12,592 bases of DNA, taken from assembly GCA_904420155.1 (NCBI GenBank), contig CAJFUH010000208.1:1-12592 (forward strand), written 5' to 3'. This document shows positions 5,655 to 12,592 of this stretch, in pieces. The number at the start of each line of letters is the position of its first letter. Positions within the stretch are counted from its first letter, which is position 1. This DNA comes from an uncultured Clostridia bacterium (GTDB taxonomy: Bacteria; Bacillota; Clostridia; Oscillospirales; Acutalibacteraceae). The position numbers and the translations under genes were made by a program. The notes beneath the pieces were generated by a model. That model had not been told where the DNA came from. It did not search any database and saw only the letters and a program-made list of their open reading frames with translations.

Positions 5655-7253
5655 TTATTTTCTGGAAATCAGCGCTTCAGCGCAGCGGATCCCATCAACA
5701 GCGGCGGAGATGATTCCTCCCGCATAGCCGGCGCCTTCCCCACAGGGATAAAGGCCAGAAACCCCTAAAGATTGTAGGGTGATGGGATCACGGAGAATCC
5801 GAATGGGAGAGGAGCTTCTCGTTTCCACGCCGGTGAGCAAGGCGTCCGGATGAGAAAATCCGGGAAGCTTTTTTTCTAAGGCAACGATTCCCATCCGCAT
5901 GGATTCACAGATGAATTCTGGAAGACATTCGGATAAGTTGGAGGGGATGGCGCCGGGCCGATATGTGGGAAGGATTTCGCCAAAATGCGTGGAAGGGCGA
6001 TTTTTCAAAAAATCTTCCACTCTCTGTACCGGGGCGGCATAGGTTTCCCCACCCAATCGAAAAGCCTGTTCCTCCAGCTGCCGTTGCAAATACATGCCGG
6101 ACAACGGATGGGAACTGGGAAAATCCTCCGGTGTGATGCCCACCAATAGAGCGCTGTTTGCGTTGGGAAGATTTCGGGCAAATTCGCTCATACCATTAGT
6201 CACTAAGCGGCCGGGCTCAGAAGCAGCGGCTACCACACTGCCGCCGGGACACATACAGAAAGTATATACGCCCCGGCCATTGGAAAGATGAACGGCCAGC
6301 TTGTAATCTGCCGCGCCCAAAGCGGGATGGCCTGCAAAGGAACCATATTGGCTGCGGTCTATTTGCTTCTGTAAATGCTCGATTCTAGCGCCCAGGGAAA
6401 AAGCCTTTGGTTCCAAGGGGATTTTGTTTTCGTAGAGTGCGGTAAAGGTATCCCGCGCACTATGACCGATGGCTAGAATAACATCTTGGGTTTCTAGTTC
6501 ATAAGAGCAATCTTTGGCCTGCACGAAAAGTCCGGTGAGACAGCCGTTTTTCTCTTTCCACCCGGTTACCAGAGATTCAAAGCGCACCTCTCCTCCCAAA
6601 GCGATCATTTTTTTCCTTAAATTTTTTACCGTGGTACGGAGGTGATCGGTTCCAATATGCGGTTTAGCCGTATATAGAATTTCACGGGGAGCGCCGCATG
6701 CTACAAATTCTTCCAGTACTTTCCGGGAACGGCTGTCTTTGGTACCGGTATTGAGCTTTCCGTCGGAAAAAGTGCCGGCGCCCCCTTCGCCAAACTGGAC
6801 GTTGGAACTGGGATCCAATGTTCCGGTTTCCCAGAAGCGGAGGACATCCTGGATCCGGCGGTCTACATCGCGCCCTCTTTCCAACAGGATGGGTTCCAGC
6901 CCGGCCAGAGCTAAGATTAAGGCGGCAAATAGCCCCGCCGGGCCGCATCCCACTACTACCGGCCGCTGTTCCAGTTTACGAGAAACAGTTGGCAAAGAGT
7001 AACAGTAAGGGACGGCCAGGGAAACTTTATTTTTTTGATTCTGTTTGAGAACCTGCGCTTCCCCGCGTTTTATATTCACTTCCACTGTACAAATAAAGTG
7101 AATACGGTCTTTTTTGCGCGCGTCCACCGAACGTTTGGACAAGCGGATCCAGGTAATCTCGCTACAAGGGATTCCTAGGCGCTTGGCAGCTGCTCTTTTT
7201 AGATCCTGTTCTTGATAGGAGAGGGGAAGGGAAAGGTCAGAAATTTTTATCAC
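5655..7253 (-). CDS. FAD-dependent oxidoreductase, COG2509 type
   Basis: This 532-residue soluble flavoprotein is of the uncharacterised 'FAD-dependent dehydrogenase' group. An N-terminal domain of about 95 residues, starting 'MIKISDLSLPLSYQEQDLKR', precedes the dinucleotide-binding fold. There VVVGCGPAGLFAA (99-111) is the GxGxxG motif and E125 is the acidic residue that would hold the FAD ribose. QFGEGGAGTFSDGKLNTG (153-170) is highly typical of the group. The C-terminal GEGAGYAGGI segment (about 506-515) closes the FAD site. Length is as expected. The start is a GTG at 7253 with AAAGGAGG 7 bases upstream, inside the end of the HI0933-type gene, so the two are translationally coupled. The electron donor and substrate are unknown. 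Despite the FAD-binding resemblance, it is not closely related to its neighbour. Confidence 0.9.
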   Translation of the reverse strand: MIKISDLSLPLSYQEQDLKRAAAKRLGIPCSEITWIRLSKRSVDARKKDRIHFICTVEVNIKRGEAQVLKQNQKNKVSLAVPYCYSLPTVSRKLEQRPVVVGCGPAGLFAALILALAGLEPILLERGRDVDRRIQDVLRFWETGTLDPSSNVQFGEGGAGTFSDGKLNTGTKDSRSRKVLEEFVACGAPREILYTAKPHIGTDHLRTTVKNLRKKMIALGGEVRFESLVTGWKEKNGCLTGLFVQAKDCSYELETQDVILAIGHSARDTFTALYENKIPLEPKAFSLGARIEHLQKQIDRSQYGSFAGHPALGAADYKLAVHLSNGRGVYTFCMCPGGSVVAAASEPGRLVTNGMSEFARNLPNANSALLVGITPEDFPSSHPLSGMYLQRQLEEQAFRLGGETYAAPVQRVEDFLKNRPSTHFGEILPTYRPGAIPSNLSECLPEFICESMRMGIVALEKKLPGFSHPDALLTGVETRSSSPIRILRDPITLQSLGVSGLYPCGEGAGYAGGIISAAVDGIRCAEALISRK

Positions 7254-8547
7254 GATTTTTCCTCCTTTGATGGATGAGGCTGTCGGCGGCGCTTTTGCCG
7301 GCCAGCCGCCCCGAACACCAAGCCCATTGTAAATTAAATCCTCCGCAGTCGCCGTCTACATCTAATATTTCGCCAGCGGCATAAAGTCCCGGGATGGATC
7401 GTGACTCCAAGGTATCGGGATAAAATTCCTGGAGGGGGATCCCGCCGGCGGTCACCTGTGCCTGATTCCAGGCAGAAATTCCTAAGAGAGGGAATCTCCA
7501 ATCTTTGATGGAGGCGGCAATTTGCTGTAAATGGCGATAGGTAAGTGTGCGGCAGGGAAGGGAAAGGGGGCCGATCCCCAGGGATTTCAATAGGGTCTGT
7601 CCCACCCGCTTATTCAAAATTCCGGATAAAAATTGTTCTAATATCCAGTCGGGATGTTGTTTTGCCCAAGATGCCAACAGAGATAAAAGCTCCTGCTGTG
7701 GATATTCCGGAAGAAGATCCAGGGAAAGAGCGATTTCCCGGCAAGGTTTTCCTGAGACGGTCTGACAAGTAAAGAATTCCCCGACATACCGAGAAAGCTG
7801 AAAAACGCAGATTCCGGACAGCGCGCCGTCTGAAATCTGAATTTCCCCAGTTTCCTGGCGGAAGGGATAACCATCTGCCAACAAGGTGACGCGCCCGGAA
7901 CAGCGCATGCCTTTCATAGGGCGGGTGAGTTGAGGATCGGTGCGGACTGGGCACAAGGCGGGAAATAAAGGGGTGACAGAATGCCCTAAGGAACGGGCTA
8001 AGGCGTAACCGCTCCCATCGGAACCAGAAGCGGGCGCCGCTTTCCCGCCCGTTGCCAAAATTACTTTTTTTGTGCGAATCGGTATGGTTCCCTGAAGGGA
8101 AAAACCTTGTTCTGTGTGAAAGCGGATGGATTTTATGTGATGATCGCAAAGCACTTCCACCTGCTGTTCTTGTAACCCTTGGCGCAGAATATCAAGGACA
8201 GAAGAAGCTTGTCCACTGCATGGATAAACTCTTCCCTCCCCTTCTTCCCGGCAGAGTAGCCCGGCCTTTTGGAAAAAGGAAAGGGTGGAGGAAGAGGGAT
8301 ATTTAGAAAGGATATCTTTGCAAAAGGCGGGTGCATGTCCATGATATCGCGCGGGGGAAAGTTTGGCATTGGTCAGATTACACCGCCCATTTCCAGTGGA
8401 AAGAAGTTTTTTCCCCACCCGCGGGCCATGCTCCAAAAGAAGGACTTTTTTTTGCGGAGACAGCAGAGAGGCGGCTGTCACAGCGGCGGTCATGCCGGCT
8501 GCCCCGCCTCCGATAATCACCAAATCGGCAACAAGTGGAGAAGGCAT
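7237..8547 (-). CDS. FAD-dependent oxidoreductase, HI0933/YhiN family
   Basis: A soluble flavoprotein of the HI0933/YhiN (COG2081) group, sometimes annotated as aminoacetone oxidase-like. The frame is open from an ATG at 8559, but AAAGGA lies directly against that codon. The ATG at 8547 has it at 11 bases and gives 436 residues. Visible are the Rossmann motif IIGGGAAGMTAA (11-22), the family signature 'GPRVGKKLLSTGNGRCNLTN' (about 41-60), and near the end GLYAAGEILDVDGDCGGFNLQ, which contacts FAD. The last 17 bases overlap the start of the COG2509-type gene. A terminator for the preceding membrane protein gene lies at 8609-8635. No clear promoter is seen in the 60 bases left, so expression may depend on a weak promoter or read-through. 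The physiological reaction is unknown. Confidence 0.9.
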   Translation of the reverse strand: MPSPLVADLVIIGGGAAGMTAAVTAASLLSPQKKVLLLEHGPRVGKKLLSTGNGRCNLTNAKLSPARYHGHAPAFCKDILSKYPSSSTLSFFQKAGLLCREEGEGRVYPCSGQASSVLDILRQGLQEQQVEVLCDHHIKSIRFHTEQGFSLQGTIPIRTKKVILATGGKAAPASGSDGSGYALARSLGHSVTPLFPALCPVRTDPQLTRPMKGMRCSGRVTLLADGYPFRQETGEIQISDGALSGICVFQLSRYVGEFFTCQTVSGKPCREIALSLDLLPEYPQQELLSLLASWAKQHPDWILEQFLSGILNKRVGQTLLKSLGIGPLSLPCRTLTYRHLQQIAASIKDWRFPLLGISAWNQAQVTAGGIPLQEFYPDTLESRSIPGLYAAGEILDVDGDCGGFNLQWAWCSGRLAGKSAADSLIHQRRKNRDKNF

Positions 8548-8608
8548 AAAAGAAACCATCCTTTCTGAATGAAGATAAAAAAGAAACCTACTAGCTCATT
8601 TGTCCCAG

Positions 8609-8635
8609 AAAAAAAGCGATGTGATATCACACCGC
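8609..8635 (-). terminator. Intrinsic terminator after the COG2426-type gene
   Basis: On the - strand GCGGTGT (8635-8629) pairs with ACATCGC (8622-8616), with one G-U pair, around the loop GATATC. Seven T residues follow (8615-8609). It begins 22 bases after the stop of the small membrane protein gene. Confidence 0.8.
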
Positions 8636-8656
8636 CCATGTTATGGTATTGATCCG

Positions 8657-9157
8657 CTATCCAAAGAGATTCCCCAGTACGCCGTAAGACAGGAGCGTCA
8701 TAATAAAACCAGCCGTAATAACACCCAGCGCGATAAAGGGAAATGATTGTTTGATACGCATATCCAGCATGGCGGCGATCAAAGCGCCTGTCCAAGCGCC
8801 AGTTCCGGGAAGGGGAATGGCTACAAACAAAAAAAGTCCTAATTTTTTATATTTGGTGACTTTCGCGCTTTTCTGTTCTGCTTTTTGTTCGATCCGGTGC
8901 ACAAGCTTTACAAAACGCGTATTTTTGAGCCATAAAAAGATCCGTTTGATAAACAATAAAATAAAGGGAATAGGGAGCAAGTTTCCGATGCAGCAAATAA
9001 CAAAAGCTATCGGCCAATCTATTTGTAGCACCATTGCCGCTAAAATACCGCCTCTTAGTTCCAAAATAGGGAATAAGGAGATGATAAATACAATTAACTC
9101 TCTGGGAATGTGATTATCACTTAAAAATTCGATAATGGGATATACAAGAGAATCCAA
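8657..9157 (-). CDS. COG2426-type small membrane protein (putative small multidrug export family)
   Basis: A membrane protein of the PF06695/COG2426 group, named 'putative small multi-drug export' without solid functional proof. Signatures are 'ISLFPILELRGGILAAM', 'GNLLPIPFILLFI' and 'AIPLPGTGAWTGALIAAMLDM'. The paired re-entrant-like ELRGG and PLPGTGAW segments recall DedA-type proteins. Four or so hydrophobic stretches are visible, the last being 'VITAGFIMTLLSYGVLGNLF'. The frame is open from an ATG at 9181, but a perfect AAAGGAGG lies within its first codons. This places the real start at the TTG at 9157 (7-base spacing) and gives 166 residues starting 'MDSLVYPIIEFL'. The gene has its own promoter (9215-9244) and terminator. 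Confidence 0.87.
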   Translation of the reverse strand: MDSLVYPIIEFLSDNHIPRELIVFIISLFPILELRGGILAAMVLQIDWPIAFVICCIGNLLPIPFILLFIKRIFLWLKNTRFVKLVHRIEQKAEQKSAKVTKYKKLGLFLFVAIPLPGTGAWTGALIAAMLDMRIKQSFPFIALGVITAGFIMTLLSYGVLGNLFG

Positions 9158-9214
9158 AAAGCGTCCTCCTTTTTCTGACATCCTTTTTTCTAGTCATTTT
9201 CATTTGGCTTAACC

Positions 9215-9244
9215 ATTATACCGTACCCTTTATAACCTGTGCAA
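9215..9244 (-). promoter_or_regulatory. Promoter for the COG2426-type gene
   Basis: On the - strand TTGCAC (9244-9239) and a perfect TATAAT (9220-9215) are separated by 18 bp. The leader would be about 50 bases to the TTG at 9157. The region is shared with the divergent ABC exporter operon. Confidence 0.6.
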
Positions 9245-9324
9245 GTTTTTTCTTGGAAAATAGGAAGTTTCTGCCGGAAAGTTCACGGGTTGTTCATATC
9301 AGAGGCTTAAAATACAAAAGCTGA

Positions 9325-9350
9325 TTCTGCCTAAACTCAAAAAAGCAGAA
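9325..9350. repeat. Short inverted repeat in the leader of the ABC exporter operon
   Basis: TTCTGC (9325-9330) and GCAGAA (9345-9350) are exact inverted copies 14 bases apart, 43 bases before the adaptor gene. A possible but weak promoter with TTGTTC at about 9290-9295 lies upstream. The repeat could bind a regulator or form a weak hairpin; both are guesses. Confidence 0.25.
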
Positions 9351-9392
9351 AAATAATAAGTATCTCATTTTATCAAAATAAGGAGTGTTAGC

Positions 9393-10271
9393 ATGCATAC
9401 CAAAAAGAAGAAAAAATGGATTGTTCTGGGCGTTGTTTTGCTGGTAGTCATTGGCTTGGTCGTCTTTTTTGTGGCAAGGCCCAAAGACCAAGGATTTGAG
9501 GAAGTAAAGACACAGACCGGGGATATTACCACCTATTACAGTTTCAGCGGCAATGTGGAATCCAAAGAGAAACAATCTGTATTGGCGGACAAAATGATGC
9601 AGATCAGCAGTATCCATGTCCAAGAAGGGGATATCGTTCATAAAGACGACGTGCTGATGGAGACTACGGCGGGAGAACAGATTAAGGCGGAAATTGATGG
9701 GGAAGTCACCAAACTCTATGTAGAAGAGAGTTCCCCAGTGGCAGCAGGGTCCCAGCTGATCGACTTGGTCAACTATGATGATTTGCAGGTTACTGTCAAA
9801 GTGGACGAATACGACGTCAAAGCGTTACAAGAAGGCAAACAGGTAACGGTAAGCATCGGGGCGCTGGATGACAAGGAAGTGTCTGGGACGATTTCCAAGG
9901 TGTCCCGCCAGGCGGTAGTGGCCAATGGGCTTTCTTATTTTACTGCCTCTGTGGATCTGGAACAGGATCCGGATATCCTGGTGGGGATGTCCGCAGAAGT
10001 GGAGATGGTCAATCAACAAGTTTCGGGCGTGGTTACCTTAGATATGGAAGCCCTGCAATTTGACGCTTATAATCATCCTTACGTTTACTATCGAAATGAG
10101 CAAGGAAAAGTGGATACCAAGACGGTAGAAGTGGGGATCAATGATGGAAACACTGTGGAGATCACCGAAGGTTTACAGGAGGAAGAAACAGTTCTAGTTC
10201 CCCAAAAGAGCGGAATGGAAGCTATGATGCAGGAAATGTATCAGAACGGTGGAGGCAGCAGGGATGAGTAA
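9393..10271 (+). CDS. MacA-like membrane fusion / adaptor subunit of an ABC exporter
   Basis: This 292-residue HlyD/MacA-type adaptor is anchored by one N-terminal helix (about 9-28, after a KKKKK stretch), with the rest outside the cytoplasmic membrane. The two lipoyl half-motifs (about 64-93 and 95-125) follow each other directly. The long alpha-hairpin that Gram-negative adaptors use to reach an outer-membrane channel is absent, as expected in a Gram-positive. Beta-barrel segments follow ('DLQVTVKVDEYDVKALQEG', 'DILVGMSAEVEM'), then a membrane-proximal domain. The C-terminus is Gly/Met-rich. A good AAGGAG (9380-9385) precedes the ATG. The last 8 bases overlap the ATPase gene. It should join the ATPase and the FtsX-type permease in exporting a peptide, drug or antimicrobial; the substrate is unknown. 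Confidence 0.9.
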   Translation: MHTKKKKKWIVLGVVLLVVIGLVVFFVARPKDQGFEEVKTQTGDITTYYSFSGNVESKEKQSVLADKMMQISSIHVQEGDIVHKDDVLMETTAGEQIKAEIDGEVTKLYVEESSPVAAGSQLIDLVNYDDLQVTVKVDEYDVKALQEGKQVTVSIGALDDKEVSGTISKVSRQAVVANGLSYFTASVDLEQDPDILVGMSAEVEMVNQQVSGVVTLDMEALQFDAYNHPYVYYRNEQGKVDTKTVEVGINDGNTVEITEGLQEEETVLVPQKSGMEAMMQEMYQNGGGSRDE

Positions 10272-10952
10272 AGAGATCCTTTCCATGAAGGACATTGTAA
10301 AATGTTATGAGGTGGGGGAAGAACAGCAGGTTATTCTGGATCACATTTCGTTTTCTGTGCAGGAAGGGGAATTTGTCTCTATTCTGGGGCCTTCCGGTTC
10401 GGGAAAATCCACCATGATGAATATCCTGGGATGCTTAGATGTGCCTACCTCAGGGCAATATATCCTCTCCGGCCATGATGTGGCGCACTTAGAGGAGGCC
10501 CAACCCGTATACGCAATCGGGAAGTGGGATTTGTGTTTCAGTCTTTTCAGTTATTGCCGCGTCTGACCGCCATAGAAAATGTGGAACTTCCCTTGATTTA
10601 TGCGGGCGTGCATACGGCACAGAGGAGAAAAAGAGCGTCTGAGATGCTGGAACGTGTGGGATTATCCCAGAAAATAGAGCATTATCCCAACCAGCTCTCT
10701 GGCGGGCAACAACAAAGGGTAGCCATTGCGCGGGCTATGGTCACTCAGCCTACGATCCTTTTGGCGGATGAACCTACCGGGGCGTTGGATCAAAAAACAG
10801 GATTACAGGTAATGGAGCTGTTTAAAGAGCTGCATCAAGAGGGGCGCACCATTATCATGATTACCCATGATGAAAAGATTGCCCAAAACGCCAGCCGCAT
10901 TGTCCGTATTTTGGACGGAAAACTGTGGGAAGGAGAGAAACCGCATGTTTAA
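10264..10952 (+). pseudogene. ABC transporter ATP-binding protein (MacB/LolD-type), frameshifted
   Basis: The ATPase energises the exporter formed with the genes on either side. The first frame starts at the ATG at 10264, behind GGTGGAGG, and carries Walker A GPSGSGKST (residues 42-50). It then leaves the family sequence after '..HLEEAQ' and stops at 10566. The remaining motifs are in another frame: 'RIRNREVGFVFQSF' (Q-loop Gln codon 10539), LSGGQQQR (from 10695), Walker B ILLADEP (10755-10775), and the His loop ITHD (His codon 10866). The region is 689 bases, one short of 230 codons, and adding one base near 10501-10507 ('caacccg') restores a continuous 229-residue protein. The pattern fits a single-base loss in a C-run, either real or a sequencing error. 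Everything else is well conserved and the operon is intact, so an error or recent mutation is more likely than old decay. Confidence 0.88.
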
Positions 10953-12120
10953 AGAAAGTTTGAAAATGTCTTGGAAAAATATCATACACAACAAAATGCG
11001 TTCTTTCCTTACTGTGCTGGGAATTGTCATTGGTGTGGCTGCCATCATCGCGCTGATCACCATTGTACAAGGGGTCACCAGTGAAGTAACCAGTGAATTT
11101 TCCGCCATGGGAACCAACACGTTGTCGGTCCAGATCAGGGGTACCGCTTTAAAATCGGGATTAAATGAGAAAGAATTGGGACAGCTGAAGGAAATAGAGG
11201 GGATCCAGGGGATTTCCCCCACGGTATCCCTCCTTGCGCCGGTGGTACAAGGAGGCGCTATACAGGAAGATGTGTCTGTCCAAGGGAAAAACGAGGAATA
11301 TTTCCGGCATGAATCCGATTTGATTGTGCTTGGGCGGGCAATCAATCCTTTGGATGTGGAGAACAAAAACCGCGTTTGCGTCATCAGCGAAAGCTTACAG
11401 AAAAAAGTGTTTTTTGCCCAAAGCGCTTTGGGACAGCCGCTCCAGATCGGAGGGATCACTTATACCGTTGTAGGCATCGCTGAAGATTCTACGTCTGTAG
11501 AAGCTATGATGAACGGCACCGATTGTGTTTATATTCCATATCGCAATGCCTTGAGTATGACGGGAAACCACAATGTTACCTCGGTGGAATTGTACATGCA
11601 GGATTCCAGCCAGGCCGACACGATGATCCAATCGGTAAAGAATGTGCTTAATCAGGCGTTCAACTATAAGGATGACAGCTATAGCGTCACTAATTTGGAG
11701 GATCTGTTATCCATGATGAATGAGATCACAGGGATGATGACTACTATGCTGGTGGGTATCGCCTCTATTGCCCTGTTGGTAGGTGGAATTGGAATTATGA
11801 ATATGATGCTGGTGTCGGTTACGGAACGCACCACGGAAATCGGGCTTCGCAAAGCGCTGGGAGCGGAACCTAAACGGATCCAGTTGCAATTTTTACTGGA
11901 ATCTATTTTCCTGGCATTGTTTGGAGGGATCATTGGGCTGCTAGTAGGGGTTTTAGTGGCATTTCTGGTATCTTTGTATATCGGATTTACCTTTGTCCTT
12001 TCCTTGGACGCCATCTTGCTGGCGGTTGGATTTTCCACGCTGGTGGGGATTATTTTTGGCCTGGCTCCCGCAAGGAAAGCCAGCCGGTTAAATCCCATCG
12101 ACGCCTTGCGCAGCGTATAA
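10945..12120 (+). CDS. MacB/FtsX-type ABC transporter permease
   Basis: The frame is open from 10867, but the ATG at 10945 has AAGGAG (10930-10935) at 9 bases and matches the family's usual start; this gives 391 residues. An N-terminal membrane helix (about 19-41, 'FLTVLGIVIGVAAIIALITI') is followed by an extracytoplasmic MacB_PCD-like domain of about 220 residues. The FtsX domain has three helices at about 265-288, 316-340 and 353-375. The coupling segment 'TERTTEIGLRKALGAEPKRI' and the ending 'PARKASRLNPIDALRSV' are characteristic. Only the permease domain is present, with the ATPase encoded separately upstream; the 8-base overlap with it indicates coupled translation. It probably acts as a dimer with the adaptor and ATPase in export rather than uptake. 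The substrate is unknown. Confidence 0.92.
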   Translation: MFKESLKMSWKNIIHNKMRSFLTVLGIVIGVAAIIALITIVQGVTSEVTSEFSAMGTNTLSVQIRGTALKSGLNEKELGQLKEIEGIQGISPTVSLLAPVVQGGAIQEDVSVQGKNEEYFRHESDLIVLGRAINPLDVENKNRVCVISESLQKKVFFAQSALGQPLQIGGITYTVVGIAEDSTSVEAMMNGTDCVYIPYRNALSMTGNHNVTSVELYMQDSSQADTMIQSVKNVLNQAFNYKDDSYSVTNLEDLLSMMNEITGMMTTMLVGIASIALLVGGIGIMNMMLVSVTERTTEIGLRKALGAEPKRIQLQFLLESIFLALFGGIIGLLVGVLVAFLVSLYIGFTFVLSLDAILLAVGFSTLVGIIFGLAPARKASRLNPIDALRSV

Positions 12121-12161
12121 ATTAGCAAGGCCAGGAATCCGACAAAAAGGATCTTATAAGA

Positions 12162-12211
12162 AACAGGGGAAAGCTAATGCTTGCGGCATCGACTTTCCCC
12201 TGTTCTTTTTT
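12162..12211 (+). terminator. Intrinsic terminator after the ABC exporter operon
   Basis: A perfect 12-bp stem, AACAGGGGAAAG (12162-12173) with CTTTCCCCTGTT (12193-12204). An inner ATGC/GCAT pairing is possible, and C plus six T residues follow (12206-12211). It lies between convergent stops and may also slow the leftward LysM transcript, though the T-run on that side is poorer (TTTCTTAT). Confidence 0.9.
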
Positions 12212-12219
12212 GATGAATG

Positions 12220-12540
12220 TTAAGGGCGGATCCGTAGAATCCTCCGAGGATAGATCACATTGGGATTGCACAGATTGTTGAGTTCTACCAACCGTTCTAC
12301 AGTAGTGCCAAATTTTTCTGCAATCGAATAAAGGGTATCGCCTTCTCTTACGGTATACCATTCTGGAATTTGAGGGGAAGGTTGGTCCGGGACATAGATC
12401 CGAAGGACCTGACCTACCGCAATGTCATCGGGATTGGCAATCCCGTTATAACGGGCGATGTCGTTTACGGTGGTATCAAATTCCATAGCGATTTTCCATA
12501 GGCTGTCCCCTGGTTTTACTGTATATTGTACCGTTGCCAT
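12220..12540 (-). CDS. Double-LysM domain protein without signal peptide
   Basis: This 106-residue protein consists almost wholly of two LysM modules that bind N-acetylglucosamine-containing glycans such as peptidoglycan. LysM 1 (about 5-50) contains 'YTVKPGDSLWKIAMEF' and 'VGQVLRIYVP'. LysM 2 (61-104) contains 'YTVREGDTLYSIAEKFGTT' and 'YPRRILRI'. A short Pro-rich linker (51-60) joins them. No signal peptide, membrane helix or enzyme domain is seen. The start is firm: AAAGGAGG lies 7 bases before the ATG. Without a secretion signal it may be exported in another way, released by lysis, or act on a forespore surface from the mother cell, as some signal-less LysM spore proteins do. The spore role is an inference. 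The promoter would be beyond the window's right end. Confidence 0.9.
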   Translation of the reverse strand: MATVQYTVKPGDSLWKIAMEFDTTVNDIARYNGIANPDDIAVGQVLRIYVPDQPSPQIPEWYTVREGDTLYSIAEKFGTTVERLVELNNLCNPNVIYPRRILRIRP

Positions 12541-12592
12541 AGGAACTCCTCCTTTTTTCTTGTTGATAGGACATCATATGTAAAATAGGAAC

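Noticed and set aside
7610..8149. Open frame of 179 codons on the - strand inside the HI0933-type gene
   Set aside because: It is a shadow frame of a well-conserved flavoprotein gene, rich in Arg, Ser and Pro, with no family motifs or ribosome binding site.
10501..10545. Programmed -1 frameshift in the ATPase gene
   Set aside because: No slippery heptamer and no obvious downstream stimulatory structure; ATPases of this family are not known to me to use recoding.
10803..11459. Open frame of 218 codons on the - strand across the ATPase/permease junction
   Set aside because: It runs antisense to conserved ATPase and permease sequence and has no recognisable domain.
1..12592. Defence island, CRISPR array, toxin-antitoxin cassette or mobile element
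   Set aside because: No direct repeat array, transposase, integrase, terminal repeats or known defence protein was seen; apart from the tentative ADP-ribosylation pair, the genes are ordinary.

Overview
The window looks like chromosome of a moderate-GC Gram-positive bacterium, most likely a Clostridia-type Bacillota. The reasons are strong AGGAGG-type ribosome binding sites, GTG/TTG starts, an SD-adjacent gene layout, a DivIVA-like coiled-coil protein with the 'GFNRDDVIRYMEE' type of N-terminus, a short MacA/MacB-like transporter of the Gram-positive kind, a signal-less double-LysM protein, and flavoproteins common in gut clostridia. No rRNA, tRNA, CRISPR array, insertion sequence or phage gene was recognised. 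Assignments come from reading motifs by eye, without database searches.

Left part (1-3570), all on + : a near-consensus promoter (30-57) leads into an ADP-ribosylglycohydrolase (193-978). Next come a small DUF3841-like protein (about 1067-1570), a membrane-anchored family 2 glycosyltransferase (1733-2683) and a uridine phosphorylase (2752-3525). The block ends at a terminator (3539-3570) that can also serve the convergent HAD phosphatase gene (3587-4243, -).

Centre (4244-5440): a divergent promoter region drives the HAD gene leftwards and a DivIVA-like coiled-coil protein (4443-5372) rightwards. The latter is closed by a perfect 16-bp terminator hairpin. About 210 bases without a convincing gene follow.

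The - strand block 5655-9157 reads right to left: a COG2426-type small membrane protein with its own promoter and terminator, then two different FAD-dependent oxidoreductases (HI0933/YhiN-type and COG2509-type) that overlap by 17 bases and are surely co-translated.

The right part (9393-12120, +) is a tight three-gene ABC exporter operon: MacA-like adaptor, ATPase, MacB/FtsX-type permease, with 8-base overlaps. The ATPase reading frame is broken by an apparent single-base loss at about 10501-10507, although every ATPase motif is present across the two frames. A terminator closes the operon, and a convergent double-LysM gene (12220-12540, -) ends the window.

Most of the window is ordinary housekeeping sequence. 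The points that deserve a second look are the ADP-ribosylglycohydrolase/DUF3841-like pair, the ATPase frameshift, and several start-site corrections that change the proteins' N-termini.
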